64,000 nucleotides of DNA. Source: Virgibacillus_P tibetensis (GTDB taxonomy: Bacteria; Bacillota; Bacilli; Bacillales; Amphibacillaceae). How positions within the stretch are numbered: the first letter of the stretch is position 1; the number at the start of each line of letters is the position of its first letter. Location of the stretch: positions 124,001 through 188,000 of the forward strand of contig NZ_JARZFX010000002.1 in assembly GCF_036026595.1 (NCBI RefSeq), written 5' to 3'. The translations under genes were made by a program, and so were the position numbers. Positions 9,042-18,227 of the stretch are shown here, in pieces. The notes beneath the pieces are model-generated. The model had not been told where the DNA came from. It saw nothing but the letters and a program-made list of their open reading frames with translations, and made no database searches.

Positions 9042-10817
9042 ATGATTAAAGAAGCTATCTACCACCGCCCGAAAAATAATTTTGCATATGCATATGACAA
9101 GGACACCCTTCACATTATTCTACAAACGAAAAAAGATGATATGGACACGGTGTCACTACTATTTGGTGATCCGTATGATTGGAAAAATGAGCAGTGGCAA
9201 ATGGAGACTGCAGCAATGGTCAAATCCGGTTCCACAGCAATGCACGATTATTGGTTTATTGCGGTAAAACCTGAATTCCGACGTATGCGTTACGCATTTC
9301 GTTGTTCTGATATCTGTGAAACATTCGTTTATACCGAGGGTGGAATATTCGTCTCTCCACCAAGTGATATTGCCAATTACTTCTGTTTTCCATACCTAAA
9401 CAAAGCAGATGTTTTTACTGCGCCATCATGGGTAAAAGACACCGTTTGGTATCAGATTTTTCCAGAACGATTTGGAAATGGTAATCCTGATTTAAATCCT
9501 GAAGGTACACTTGCCTGGGGCTCAACTGATCCTTCACCTACTAACTTCTTCGGTGGTGACTTTCAAGGAGTTATTAATCATCTGGACTACCTGGTGAAAC
9601 TTGGAATTGGCGGCATTTATTTTACTCCTATATTCAAAGCACATTCCAATCACAAATACGACACGATTGATTATATGGAAATAGACCCTCAATTCGGGGA
9701 CAAAGAAACATTTCGCCGTTTAGTAGAAGAATGTCACAGACGGGGTATCCGGGTTATGTTGGATGCAGTGTTTAACCATAGTGGCTTTTATTATGCACCG
9801 TTTCAGGATGTCTTGGAAAATCAGGAAAACTCCGCTTATACAGACTGGTTTCATATACGCGACTTTCCAGTAGTACCTGGGCCAAAGCCAAATTATGATA
9901 CATTTGCTTTTGTTGGGTCGATGCCTAAGCTGAATACCGAAAATCCTGAGGTCAAAAAATACTTATTGGATGTAGCACGTTATTGGGTAGAAGAATTTGA
10001 TATAGATGGTTGGCGCCTTGACGTTGCCAATGAAGTGGATCACGCTTTTTGGCGCGAATTCCGGCAAACAGTTAAAGATGCAAAACCTGATGCGTATATT
10101 CTGGGAGAGATCTGGCATGATTCCATGCCATGGCTGCAGGGTGATCAATTTGATGCAGTAATGAACTATCCATTTACGAATGGAGTAATTGATTATTTCG
10201 CTAAGAATGAAATGACTGCTGGTGACTTTGCTGACTCCATTACGAAAGTGCTGCATATGTATCCTTCGAATGTAAATGAAGTCGCATTTAATCTGCTCGA
10301 CAGTCATGATACACCGCGAATCATGACAATGGCTTCTGAGAATCGTGAACGAGTTAAACTCCTCTACCTATTTCAACTTTCCTTCATTGGAACACCTTGC
10401 CTTTACTATGGTGATGAGATAGGTATGGCTGGCGGACAGGATCCCGGGTGTCGAGCCTGTATGGAATGGGATGAACGAAAACAAGACCGTGACCTGTTCC
10501 GATATGTGCAATTACTTATTGACTTACGAAAAAGCCACCCGGTGTTTGGAAACGGTGGCGACTTCCGGTTTCTCTATACAGATAATGAACAAAACTGCAT
10601 CGTCTATGAAAAGTACGATGCAGCCAACAGACTTATCTTTGTATTAAATAATAGTGAGCAGAGCAAACAATTACTTGGTGAGCACGTATTCAAAGGTAAT
10701 GATGGTTGGAATGAATGGATCTTAGTAGATAACGGGTCTGTAGATAAACAACCAGTTGCTGAATTGTCAACGGTTGATCTGCCAGGTTATGGCTTTCGTA
10801 TTTTTGAACAGAGATAG
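9042..10817 (+). CDS. Cyclomaltodextrinase / neopullulanase (GH13 subfamily 20)
   Basis: 591 residues, no signal peptide, so cytoplasmic. The N-terminal about 125 residues form the extra CBM34-like domain typical of neopullulanases, maltogenic amylases and cyclodextrinases; the barrel follows (SWVKDTVWYQIFPERFGNG). Catalytic residues are Asp327 (GWRLDVANE), Glu356 (LGEIWHD) and Asp423 (LLDSHD), within two residues of the numbering of characterised members. It would open imported cyclodextrins and cut them to maltose and glucose, which fits its place directly after the CGTase gene. GAAAGGGGA precedes the ATG. The three names describe overlapping activities that sequence alone does not separate. 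Confidence 0.93.
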   Translation: MIKEAIYHRPKNNFAYAYDKDTLHIILQTKKDDMDTVSLLFGDPYDWKNEQWQMETAAMVKSGSTAMHDYWFIAVKPEFRRMRYAFRCSDICETFVYTEGGIFVSPPSDIANYFCFPYLNKADVFTAPSWVKDTVWYQIFPERFGNGNPDLNPEGTLAWGSTDPSPTNFFGGDFQGVINHLDYLVKLGIGGIYFTPIFKAHSNHKYDTIDYMEIDPQFGDKETFRRLVEECHRRGIRVMLDAVFNHSGFYYAPFQDVLENQENSAYTDWFHIRDFPVVPGPKPNYDTFAFVGSMPKLNTENPEVKKYLLDVARYWVEEFDIDGWRLDVANEVDHAFWREFRQTVKDAKPDAYILGEIWHDSMPWLQGDQFDAVMNYPFTNGVIDYFAKNEMTAGDFADSITKVLHMYPSNVNEVAFNLLDSHDTPRIMTMASENRERVKLLYLFQLSFIGTPCLYYGDEIGMAGGQDPGCRACMEWDERKQDRDLFRYVQLLIDLRKSHPVFGNGGDFRFLYTDNEQNCIVYEKYDAANRLIFVLNNSEQSKQLLGEHVFKGNDGWNEWILVDNGSVDKQPVAELSTVDLPGYGFRIFEQR

Positions 10818-10870
10818 TTTTCGGGGAGATACACTGATTCGCAGTTTGGATTGGTAATACGGGATGTCGG

Positions 10871-11010
10871 CATTTGCGATTTATTCAGCGGTTAACTGTT
10901 GGGATTCAGCGGTTATGGTGGTTTTTTCTGCGCTTAGACCAGTTCATTCAGCGATCAGTTGATTTAATCCAGCGGTTAACCGCGTTTATTCCGCGTTTCA
11001 TCAATTTTAC
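10871..11010. repeat. Degenerate short tandem repeats (ATTCAGCGGTTA-like)
   Basis: TTATTCAGCGGTTA, GATTCAGCGGTTA, TCATTCAGCGATCA, TAATCCAGCGGTTA and TTATTCCGCGTTTC follow one another about 20-40 bases apart. The units fill the gap between the cyclomaltodextrinase and oligo-1,6-glucosidase genes. An open frame across it (FIQRL repeats) is a by-product of the repeat, not a gene. Similar units occur between genes in Bacillaceae from memory; function unknown. Confidence 0.7.
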
Positions 11011-11030
11011 TAACAGAAAGGGTGATCAAC

Positions 11031-12713
11031 ATGACAAAACAATGGTGGAAGGAAAGTGTTGTGTATCAAATATACCCACGAAGTTTTAATGACAGCAATA
11101 ATGATGGGATCGGCGATATTAATGGAATTACCGAGAAGCTAGATTACTTGAAAAAGCTAGGGATTGATGTAATCTGGCTATCTCCCGTCTACGAATCACC
11201 TAACGACGATAACGGGTATGACATTAGTGACTATCAGAAGATCATGAAAGATTTCGGCACCATGGAAGACTGGGATCACATGTTAAATGAGATTCATAAA
11301 CGTGACATGAAACTGATCATGGATCTCGTTATTAATCACTCATCAGATGAGCATCACTGGTTTGCCGAATCGCGTAATTCAAAGGATAACCCTTACAGAG
11401 ATTACTATATATGGCGGCCGGGCAAGGATGGAGCAGAACCGAATAACTGGGAGGCTGCATTTGGTGGCTCTGCCTGGGATTACAATGAAGCAACCGGTGA
11501 TTATTTCCTGCATTTATTTTCCAAAAAGCAGCCTGATTTAAACTGGGAAAATCCTGTATTGCGCGAAGAACTATTTAGTATGATCAAATGGTGGCTCGAT
11601 AAAGGAATTGACGGTTTTCGCATGGATGTTATCAATTTTATTTCCAAGGATCAGCGATTTCCAGATGGCGAGCCTGTAGAAGGGAAAAAATATGTATCCG
11701 GACATACCTATTTCATGAACGGACCAAAGATCCATGACTACTTACAGGAAATGAATCAAAAGGTCCTGTCCAACTATGACATCATGACTGTCGGTGAAAT
11801 GCCTGGTGCTACTCCTGAAGAAGGACAATTATACACAGGGAAAAATCGTAATGAACTGGATATGGTTTTTCATTTTGAGCACATGGATATTGATTCTGGA
11901 GCGGGAGGTAAATGGGATGTTAAGCCATGGTCACTCGTTGAATTAAAAAAGATTCTATCAAAATGGCAAACAGCACTTGAGCATGATGGCTGGAATAGTC
12001 TTTATTGGAATAATCATGATCAACCGCGTGTAGTCTCTCGGTTCGGCAATGACACTACGTATCGCATGGAATCAGCAAAAATGCTGGCAACTACACTGCA
12101 CATGATGAAAGGAACCCCCTATATCTATCAAGGTGAGGAAATCGGCATGACTAATGTTCAATTTGATTCTATTTCTGACTACCAGGACATTGAGACACTA
12201 AATATGTATCACGAAAAAATCAAAGATGGTGCAAATCCTGCTGAGTTAATGCAGGCAATCTATGTTAAATCACGAGATAACGCAAGAACACCTATGCAAT
12301 GGGATTCTACTAAACATGCTGGATTTACAGAAGGAACACCATGGTTAGCGGTCAATCCAAATTATCCACCCATCAACGCCGAACAGGCTGTTGCTGATCC
12401 TGATTCCATTTATCATTACTACCGACAGTTAATAGCCTTACGGAAAAAACACGATATTATTGTCCATGGCAGCTATCAATTACTACTTCCAGATAGTGAG
12501 GAAATTTTTGCTTATACTAGAAAATATGAAAGCGAGTGTCTATTGATAGCAAGTAACTTCACTGCAAATGATATTGATTTCACAGTACCTGAGGAAATAA
12601 ACATGTATAATGAAAAACATTTATTAATTGGAAATTATAAAACCAGTACTCTCTATTTTAGGCATTTGATCACCTTGAAACCATATGAAACAAGAGTGTA
12701 TTACTTGAAATAA
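11031..12713 (+). CDS. malL: Oligo-1,6-glucosidase (GH13)
   Basis: 560 residues from ATG 11031, which has AGAAAGGGTGAT upstream; an in-frame start three codons earlier is less well placed. Catalytic residues are Asp199 (GFRMDVINF), Glu256 (GEMPG) and Asp330 (NNHDQPR), almost the numbering of Bacillus cereus oligo-1,6-glucosidase. Val200 after the nucleophile is the residue usually linked to alpha-1,6 rather than alpha-1,4 specificity. Cytoplasmic; it would clear isomalto-branches and short maltodextrins left by the other enzymes. It is the last gene of the plus-strand starch set and ends at a strong bidirectional terminator. Confidence 0.92.
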   Translation: MTKQWWKESVVYQIYPRSFNDSNNDGIGDINGITEKLDYLKKLGIDVIWLSPVYESPNDDNGYDISDYQKIMKDFGTMEDWDHMLNEIHKRDMKLIMDLVINHSSDEHHWFAESRNSKDNPYRDYYIWRPGKDGAEPNNWEAAFGGSAWDYNEATGDYFLHLFSKKQPDLNWENPVLREELFSMIKWWLDKGIDGFRMDVINFISKDQRFPDGEPVEGKKYVSGHTYFMNGPKIHDYLQEMNQKVLSNYDIMTVGEMPGATPEEGQLYTGKNRNELDMVFHFEHMDIDSGAGGKWDVKPWSLVELKKILSKWQTALEHDGWNSLYWNNHDQPRVVSRFGNDTTYRMESAKMLATTLHMMKGTPYIYQGEEIGMTNVQFDSISDYQDIETLNMYHEKIKDGANPAELMQAIYVKSRDNARTPMQWDSTKHAGFTEGTPWLAVNPNYPPINAEQAVADPDSIYHYYRQLIALRKKHDIIVHGSYQLLLPDSEEIFAYTRKYESECLLIASNFTANDIDFTVPEEINMYNEKHLLIGNYKTSTLYFRHLITLKPYETRVYYLK

Positions 12714-12762
12714 AAAAACCAGCGCTGACCTCTTTTACAGAAGGTTCGGCGCTGGCTTTTTA
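12712..12762. terminator. Bidirectional terminator between malL-like and opuAC-like genes
   Basis: CCAGCGCTGACC (12719-12730) and GGTTCGGCGCTGG (12743-12755) form a long stem with A-run before and TTTTTATT after, serving the convergent genes on both strands. Confidence 0.88.
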
Positions 12763-12769
12763 TTGTTAA

Positions 12770-13657
12770 CTAGTTCACCCATTCATCAATAAGGTCCTGA
12801 TTCTCTTCAACCCATTTTTCTGCACCGTCAATTGGTTCCTCGGCTTCGCTCACGTAGCTCATTAATTCACCAATAGATTCATCATCCATATTCCAATTCT
12901 TCATCCATGTGTCTACTTCTTCAAAGTCATCCTCAAAGCCATGTCTGGTTGCATGATGAATTTGTTCTACATCACCGTACGTATTTTTTGGGTCATCCAA
13001 GTACTTCAAATCATGTTCAGAGAACACACGATGTGGATTCCACAATGGAGCTACGATGGGCTCCTTCGCTTTAATTGCCTCACTGATTTCAGTCAGCATC
13101 GCAGGTTCAGAGCTTGGAAGCAGTTCGAAGTCAAGGTCATATTCCTCAATTAGATCTTCTGTTACTTCCATTGTACCTGCACCTGGTTCGAATCCTGTAA
13201 TCTGTCCATCAAATAACTCTTTATGTTCATTAAGATCTTCAACACTGTTAACGTCTTCCATATAAGTAGGTACAACTAAGCCAACTTTTGCATTCTCATA
13301 CCATACCTCATCAGAGAAATTCACATCATCTTCGTATTGCTCCAAATAATTCGCATCCTGAACGGGAAGCCACACCTCAAGCCCTATATCAAGTTCATTA
13401 GTTGACAAGGCTGCCATAGTCGTACCCATATCAAGTAAATTGAAGTTTACCTCGTATCCTTTATCCTCTAAAATAACTTTCCACATATTCGTTACTGCAA
13501 TATTCTCTGCCCAGCTGATTTGTCCCATTTCAATTGTTTTTGTTTCACCTTCTCCAGCTGACTCACTATTTTCAGTTGCCGTATCTTCACCACATGCAGC
13601 CAACACCATAATTAATATAATACTTAAAACAAAAACCTTCCCATATTTAAAAAACAT
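12770..13657 (-). CDS. Glycine betaine-binding lipoprotein (OpuAC-like)
   Basis: 295 residues. The signal MFFKYGKVFVLSIILIMVLA ends at the lipobox LAAC with acylated Cys22. The mature part matches the glycine betaine/proline-type binding family: SWAENIAVTNMWKVILEDKG followed by two lobes with several Trp residues that form the aromatic box for quaternary amines. It is monocistronic in the window: no permease or ATPase gene lies beside it, so it is either an orphan receptor for an Opu system encoded elsewhere or a choline/betaine supplier for GbsA/GbsB. It faces the GbsR gene in the same direction with 24 bases between, suggesting co-transcription with gbsR. Confidence 0.88.
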   Translation of the reverse strand: MFFKYGKVFVLSIILIMVLAACGEDTATENSESAGEGETKTIEMGQISWAENIAVTNMWKVILEDKGYEVNFNLLDMGTTMAALSTNELDIGLEVWLPVQDANYLEQYEDDVNFSDEVWYENAKVGLVVPTYMEDVNSVEDLNEHKELFDGQITGFEPGAGTMEVTEDLIEEYDLDFELLPSSEPAMLTEISEAIKAKEPIVAPLWNPHRVFSEHDLKYLDDPKNTYGDVEQIHHATRHGFEDDFEEVDTWMKNWNMDDESIGELMSYVSEAEEPIDGAEKWVEENQDLIDEWVN

Positions 13658-13681
13658 TTATTTCCCTCTCTCTATGCTCTT

Positions 13682-14242
13682 TTATTTCTTCTCTTGTTGT
13701 TCTTTAGGTAAAAACTCAAAGATTTCTTCACTGCGTATACTTGCTGTCAGATCTGCCAGCCAGTGATAATAAACTTTAGATTTTTCCAGCATATCGTAAT
13801 GCGCCTGTGCCTCTTCCCTTATCTCAGCTGTAACAGTATCATCATCCGCTATTTCAGAAAGATGTACTTCGGCTGCTTTTATTGCTTCCATATTCATTTT
13901 CACTTCCCGATCCCACATTTGACAGTAGAATGACATAAAGGAACGGAAGAAATCTTTTTCAGCCATGTACGTGTGTTTTCGGGAGCCACGTTGGAAAACT
14001 TTTTTTACCATATCTATTTCCTGTAATTTGCGGACACTTGTACTCATACTTGGTTTACTCATGCCAAGTTCTTCTCGCATTTCATCCAAGTTCATGTGAC
14101 CTTTGAAATACATCGTGGCATACAAATTGCCTGCTGATGGCGTCACACCATATAAGTCCATTGTTTCGGATATAGCATCAATGACTTCACCTTTAGCCAT
14201 CTCCATCTTTTCAATTGCTTTTTCATCTGTGGAATCAGCCAT
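13682..14242 (-). CDS. gbsR: GbsR-type choline-responsive repressor
   Basis: 186 residues of the GbsR family (MarR-like winged helix). The helix-turn-helix region is GHMNLDEMREELGMSKPSMS, followed by the wing (KKVFQRGSRKHTYMAEKDFF) and C-terminal helices. In Bacillus subtilis GbsR represses gbsAB and opuB and is relieved by choline; the same role is inferred since the gene is divergent from gbsA. ATG with AGAGGTGAT upstream. The shared 250-base region contains two copies of a 32-bp putative operator. Confidence 0.92.
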   Translation of the reverse strand: MADSTDEKAIEKMEMAKGEVIDAISETMDLYGVTPSAGNLYATMYFKGHMNLDEMREELGMSKPSMSTSVRKLQEIDMVKKVFQRGSRKHTYMAEKDFFRSFMSFYCQMWDREVKMNMEAIKAAEVHLSEIADDDTVTAEIREEAQAHYDMLEKSKVYYHWLADLTASIRSEEIFEFLPKEQQEKK

Positions 14243-14270
14243 TAGATCACCTCTTTGTTTTAATTGTTAA

Positions 14271-14302
14271 ATACATTAAATATTTTCTGTACAGACTTAA
14301 TG
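14271..14302. promoter_or_regulatory. Putative GbsR operator, copy 1 (gbsR side)
   Basis: A 32-bp block with inverted arms CATTAA (14274-14279) and TTAATG (14297-14302). It is 27/32 identical to copy 2 and lies just upstream of gbsR, so it may mediate autoregulation. Confidence 0.65.
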
Positions 14303-14437
14303 TTAACGTCTTAAATAAAAATGTCAAATGAAAAATAGAATCCCCGTTCAGCTATTTTTTACTATTAGATGAAGAAAAACTATATAAATTTTTTCTTTTG
14401 ACAAAGAAAATTGCACATGTTACATTTAATTTGTTCA

Positions 14438-14469
14438 ATACGTTAAATATTTTCTTAACAAACTTAACG
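14438..14469. promoter_or_regulatory. Putative GbsR operator, copy 2 (gbsA side)
   Basis: Same 32-bp block with arms CGTTAA (14441-14446) and TTAACG (14464-14469). Both arms changed together relative to copy 1 (CATTAA/TTAATG), keeping the palindrome, as expected for a dimer-binding site. It sits 24 bases before the gbsA start, in a repressing position. Confidence 0.7.
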
Positions 14470-14492
14470 AAAACTTTAAAGGAGGGAATGCT

Positions 14493-15962
14493 TTGACTGT
14501 TAAAAGACAATTTATTAATGGTGAATGGGTACATTCCAATTCAAATAAGGTAAGAGATATCATTAATCCTTTCAATCAGGAAGTAATTGCACAAGTAACT
14601 GAAAGTGATGAGACTGATACGGAGGATGCCATTTCTGCAGCAAGAAAGGCGTTTGATCTTGGGGAATGGTCAACCACACCAGCGACAGAAAGAGCACATA
14701 TCGTAAATAAAATTGCTGAATTTATCTTAAGGGATAAAGAAGAATTAGCTGAACTGGAATCACTTGATACTGGAAAGACAGTTGAAGAAAGCCGTGGGGA
14801 TATGGATGATATCGCTGGCGTATTCCGTTACTATGCAGAACTTGCGGATAAAGACGGTGGAGAGATTATTAACTCCCCTATCCCGAACTCCGTAAGTAAG
14901 GTGGTTCACGAACCTGTCGGTGTATGTGCACAAATTACTCCATGGAACTATCCTCTTTTGCAGGCATCATGGAAACTGGCACCAGCACTAGCAACTGGTA
15001 ACACATTAATTATGAAGCCAAGTGAAATCACACCACTTACGACCATTAAAGTATTTGAATTAATGGAAGAAGCGGGTGTACCTAAAGGCGTTGTTAATCT
15101 CGTACTGGGAGCAGGAAATTCAGTAGGGGCAGAGCTTTCAGCAAACACAGACGTGGACTTAGTTTCATTTACTGGCGGAATTGACACAGGCAAAAAAATC
15201 ATGCAGGCAGCAAGTTCCAATGTGAAAAAAATTGCCCTGGAACTGGGTGGTAAAAACCCTAATATCATATTCGCTGACGCTGACTTCGAAGTTGCAGTCG
15301 ACCAGGCAATGAACGCCGTTTTCTTTCATGCAGGGCAGATTTGCTCCGCCGGAACGAGGGTTATTGTTGAAAAATCTATCCATGATAGCTTTGTCGATGC
15401 ACTTAGCAAACGAGTAAATAAGATTAAACTTGGCAGTGGATTTGATAAATCTACTCAAATGGGTCCAATGATTTCACAGGAACACTTAAATAAAGTCGCT
15501 AATTATGTAGAAAACGGAATCAAAGAAGGTGCAGCAGTTGTAACTGGTGGCAAACGTCCTGAGGATCCTGATCTGCAGAATGGATTTTTCTACTTACCCA
15601 CCATTCTCACAAACTGTACGACAGACATGAAAGTCGTACAGGATGAAGGATTCGGCCCGGTTATTACAATAGAAACATTCAACACAGAAGAGGAAGCTAT
15701 TAAACTAGCAAATGATTCTATCTATGGTTTAGCTGGCGGTGTTTGGACAAAAGATATCGCAAAAGCTGAACGCTGTGTTGCAAAAATGCGCATGGGCACC
15801 GTTTGGATCAATGACTTTAACCTGTACTTCCCTCATGCACCATGGGGTGGATTTAAACAGTCTGGTATCGGGCGTGAACTAGGAAGATTAGGTATGGAAG
15901 AATATACCGAGACCAAACATATTTTCCATAATCTCAAACCAGAATCGATCGGGTGGTTCTAA
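14493..15962 (+). CDS. gbsA: Betaine aldehyde dehydrogenase
   Basis: 489 residues of the aldehyde dehydrogenase superfamily; oxidises betaine aldehyde to the osmoprotectant glycine betaine using NAD(P)+. General base Glu250 (ALELGGKNPN) and catalytic Cys284 (GQICSAGTR) are present. The start is TTG, supported by AAAGGAGGG nine bases upstream and the family-typical N-terminus MTVKRQFINGEWV. Followed by gbsB, with which it completes the choline to betaine route; transcription is probably controlled by GbsR through the upstream operator. Confidence 0.95.
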   Translation: MTVKRQFINGEWVHSNSNKVRDIINPFNQEVIAQVTESDETDTEDAISAARKAFDLGEWSTTPATERAHIVNKIAEFILRDKEELAELESLDTGKTVEESRGDMDDIAGVFRYYAELADKDGGEIINSPIPNSVSKVVHEPVGVCAQITPWNYPLLQASWKLAPALATGNTLIMKPSEITPLTTIKVFELMEEAGVPKGVVNLVLGAGNSVGAELSANTDVDLVSFTGGIDTGKKIMQAASSNVKKIALELGGKNPNIIFADADFEVAVDQAMNAVFFHAGQICSAGTRVIVEKSIHDSFVDALSKRVNKIKLGSGFDKSTQMGPMISQEHLNKVANYVENGIKEGAAVVTGGKRPEDPDLQNGFFYLPTILTNCTTDMKVVQDEGFGPVITIETFNTEEEAIKLANDSIYGLAGGVWTKDIAKAERCVAKMRMGTVWINDFNLYFPHAPWGGFKQSGIGRELGRLGMEEYTETKHIFHNLKPESIGWF

Positions 15963-16029
15963 GATCTCAATTATAAGAGCATTTTAAACCAATTTTTTTA
16001 AAAAAACATTATATCAGGAGGAATTTATT

Positions 16030-17238
16030 ATGAGTTTAAATATGAAAGTTGAGCAAATGTACGGGTTCCATCAATTCGAATTACCAACTGCTATCAAGCA
16101 TGGTATTGGATCGATCAAACACATCGGTGAAGAAGTTAAAAATCTTGGTGTAACAAAAGCTCTTTTAGTAACAGATCCGGGAATCTATAAAGCTGGCGTT
16201 ACAGATCCAGTAGTTAAACACTTAAAAGAAGCTGGTGTTGAAGTAGTTGTATTCAACAAGGTGGAACCAAACCCACCAGTACGTTTAATCGCTGAAGGAT
16301 CCCGTGTATATAAAGAAGAAAATTGTGATGGCCTGGTAGCTGTTGGGGGCGGGAGCTCTATGGATACCGCTAAAGGAATCGGTGTAGAAGCAACACATGA
16401 AGGTTCTGTATTGGATTATGAAGCGGCTGATGGCAAAAAGCCTTTAGAAAATCGTATCCCACCATTAACAACTATTCCAACAACTGCTGGAACTGGCTCT
16501 GAAGTAACACAATGGGCGGTTATCACAGATGAAGAACGTGAATTTAAATTCAACACTGGCGGACCATTAATTGCAGCACATTTAACTATTTTGGATCCCG
16601 AGCTGCATGTATCTATGCCTCCACATGTAACAGCTATGACTGGCATTGATGCATTAGCACATGCTATCGAATGTTACACTATGCACTATGCGCAACCTGT
16701 TACCGATGCAGTGGCCTTACTGGCAATCGAATATGTAGGAAAATACATCCGTCGTGCCTACTCTGATGGTTCAGATATCGAAGCTCGTTACGGAATGGCG
16801 CAAGCTGCAATGTTAGCAGGACTATCTTATGGTAGTGAATCAGCTGGTGCAGCTCATGCTATGTCACAAACTCTAGGCGGAATCATTCCAGTAGCTCATG
16901 GTCAGTGTGTTGCAACAATGATGGGACCCGTTATGGAATATAACTGGAAAGGACATCCTGATAAATTCGCTCGAATTGCACAAGCATTAGGTGTTAACAC
17001 GTTCAACATGACCATAGAAGAAGCTGCCAAAGCATCTGTTACTGAAATGTACAGATTAGCAGAAGACCTTGATATCCCTGACTTGGAAGAACAAGGAGTT
17101 TCACCAGACATGATCGACAGACTTTCAAAAGAAGCAATGAAGGATCCACAAACAATCGGCAATCCACGTGACCTTACTGAAAAGAATTACAAATGGATCT
17201 ATCAACGCTGCTTTAATCAAGTACCGAAAACAGTATAA
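16030..17238 (+). CDS. gbsB: Choline dehydrogenase, type III (iron) alcohol dehydrogenase
   Basis: 402 residues, full length for GbsB. N-terminal Rossmann-like domain with GGGSSMDTAKG (NAD-binding) and C-terminal helical domain carrying metal ligands in the segment GIDALAHAIECY and later histidines (AHAMSQ, PVAHGQ). It oxidises choline to betaine aldehyde, the substrate of GbsA. The ATG follows AGGAGG. The 67-base gap after gbsA contains no terminator, so the two genes form an operon. Confidence 0.94.
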   Translation: MSLNMKVEQMYGFHQFELPTAIKHGIGSIKHIGEEVKNLGVTKALLVTDPGIYKAGVTDPVVKHLKEAGVEVVVFNKVEPNPPVRLIAEGSRVYKEENCDGLVAVGGGSSMDTAKGIGVEATHEGSVLDYEAADGKKPLENRIPPLTTIPTTAGTGSEVTQWAVITDEEREFKFNTGGPLIAAHLTILDPELHVSMPPHVTAMTGIDALAHAIECYTMHYAQPVTDAVALLAIEYVGKYIRRAYSDGSDIEARYGMAQAAMLAGLSYGSESAGAAHAMSQTLGGIIPVAHGQCVATMMGPVMEYNWKGHPDKFARIAQALGVNTFNMTIEEAAKASVTEMYRLAEDLDIPDLEEQGVSPDMIDRLSKEAMKDPQTIGNPRDLTEKNYKWIYQRCFNQVPKTV

Positions 17239-17253
17239 GGTAGAGGTGCCTGT

Positions 17254-17287
17254 CACTCGAAACTATTCTCAATGGTTCCGAGTGACT
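17254..17287 (+). terminator. Hairpin after gbsB
   Basis: GTCACTCG pairs with CGAGTGAC, with extra inner pairs (GAAAC/GGTTC). The U-run is weak (ATGTTTTC), so termination is likely but not certain; it lies between convergent gbsB and tadC. Confidence 0.5.
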
Positions 17288-17307
17288 GCACTATGTTTTC
17301 AATTTAG

Positions 17308-18225
17308 TTAGAAGGCTTCCAAGAGTTGAAGCATTGCAGGTCCCAATAATATAATAAATAGCGTAGGAAAAATAAATAATACCAGTGGAAACATCATTTT
17401 AATAGGTGCTTTCATAGCAGATTCTTCAGCCTTTTGTCTTCTAAATTCACGTATGTCTTCTGTCTGCACGCGTAGAACAGAAACCATACCAATCCCCAAT
17501 TTCTCTGCTTGTACAATATTATATATCAATGACCTTAATTCTTCAGAGACAAGTCGATCATTTATCGCGTTTAACGCTTCTTTTCTTGTTTTGCCTAAAC
17601 GCATCTCTTCTAAACAAATCTTGAATTCCCTAATAATTTCGCCCTTTTTCTTGGAAACTAATTGACTTAATGCTGCATCGAAACCAAGTCCTGCTTCCAA
17701 ACTCATTGTTAATAAATCCAGTATTTCAGGAAGCTCTCTCCCAGCAAATCTACTTCTTTTTTTGATCTTCATTTTTAAATAACAATTTGGCAGAAAAATA
17801 CCCACTGCTGAACCAAGTACAGCAACCAGTAACATTGCTGCTGTTCCCAAACCTAGCAGCAAGCCATATAGTATTCCAAACAATGGGATCACAATAAGCA
17901 AAACAGTCTTAGCCAACTTAAATTCTACTGGACCTAAACCAAATGGCTCCCCTGCTTGTAATAGAGTACTTTCAAGCTTTGATTTTTCTTCTCTACCCAA
18001 TCTTTTATTATATTTCCTTGTTAAAGAGGTCCAAACAGGTTGAACAACACGCTCGAAAAACGTGCTTTCTTCCTCCGCAATGTCCAATTGATTATTAGGT
18101 GTGTTCATGACAAAATAGCTTTGTATTCTTTTATTGATATGCCCTTTTCTTTCCGCCTGCATGCCAATTACTGCATAGGAGATCAGACATATAAATATAA
18201 AGAAGCTTGTATATAACGCCAGCAT
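17308..18225 (-). CDS. tadC: Tad pilus inner-membrane platform protein TadC
   Basis: 305 residues of the type II secretion F family with three or four membrane segments (residues about 1-20, 105-150, 275-305). The cytoplasmic part contains ELPEILDLLTMSLEAGLGFD, the hallmark of TadB/TadC. With TadB it forms the membrane platform on which the ATPase TadA assembles Flp pilin. Last gene of the operon; its ATG (GAGGTG upstream) lies three bases after the tadB stop. Confidence 0.92.
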   Translation of the reverse strand: MLALYTSFFIFICLISYAVIGMQAERKGHINKRIQSYFVMNTPNNQLDIAEEESTFFERVVQPVWTSLTRKYNKRLGREEKSKLESTLLQAGEPFGLGPVEFKLAKTVLLIVIPLFGILYGLLLGLGTAAMLLVAVLGSAVGIFLPNCYLKMKIKKRSRFAGRELPEILDLLTMSLEAGLGFDAALSQLVSKKKGEIIREFKICLEEMRLGKTRKEALNAINDRLVSEELRSLIYNIVQAEKLGIGMVSVLRVQTEDIREFRRQKAEESAMKAPIKMMFPLVLFIFPTLFIILLGPAMLQLLEAF

Positions 18226-18227
18226 AA

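Noticed and set aside
10874..11089. Open frame encoding FIQRL-type repeats
   Set aside because: It is produced by the short tandem DNA repeats and overlaps the start of the oligo-1,6-glucosidase gene; no ribosome binding site.
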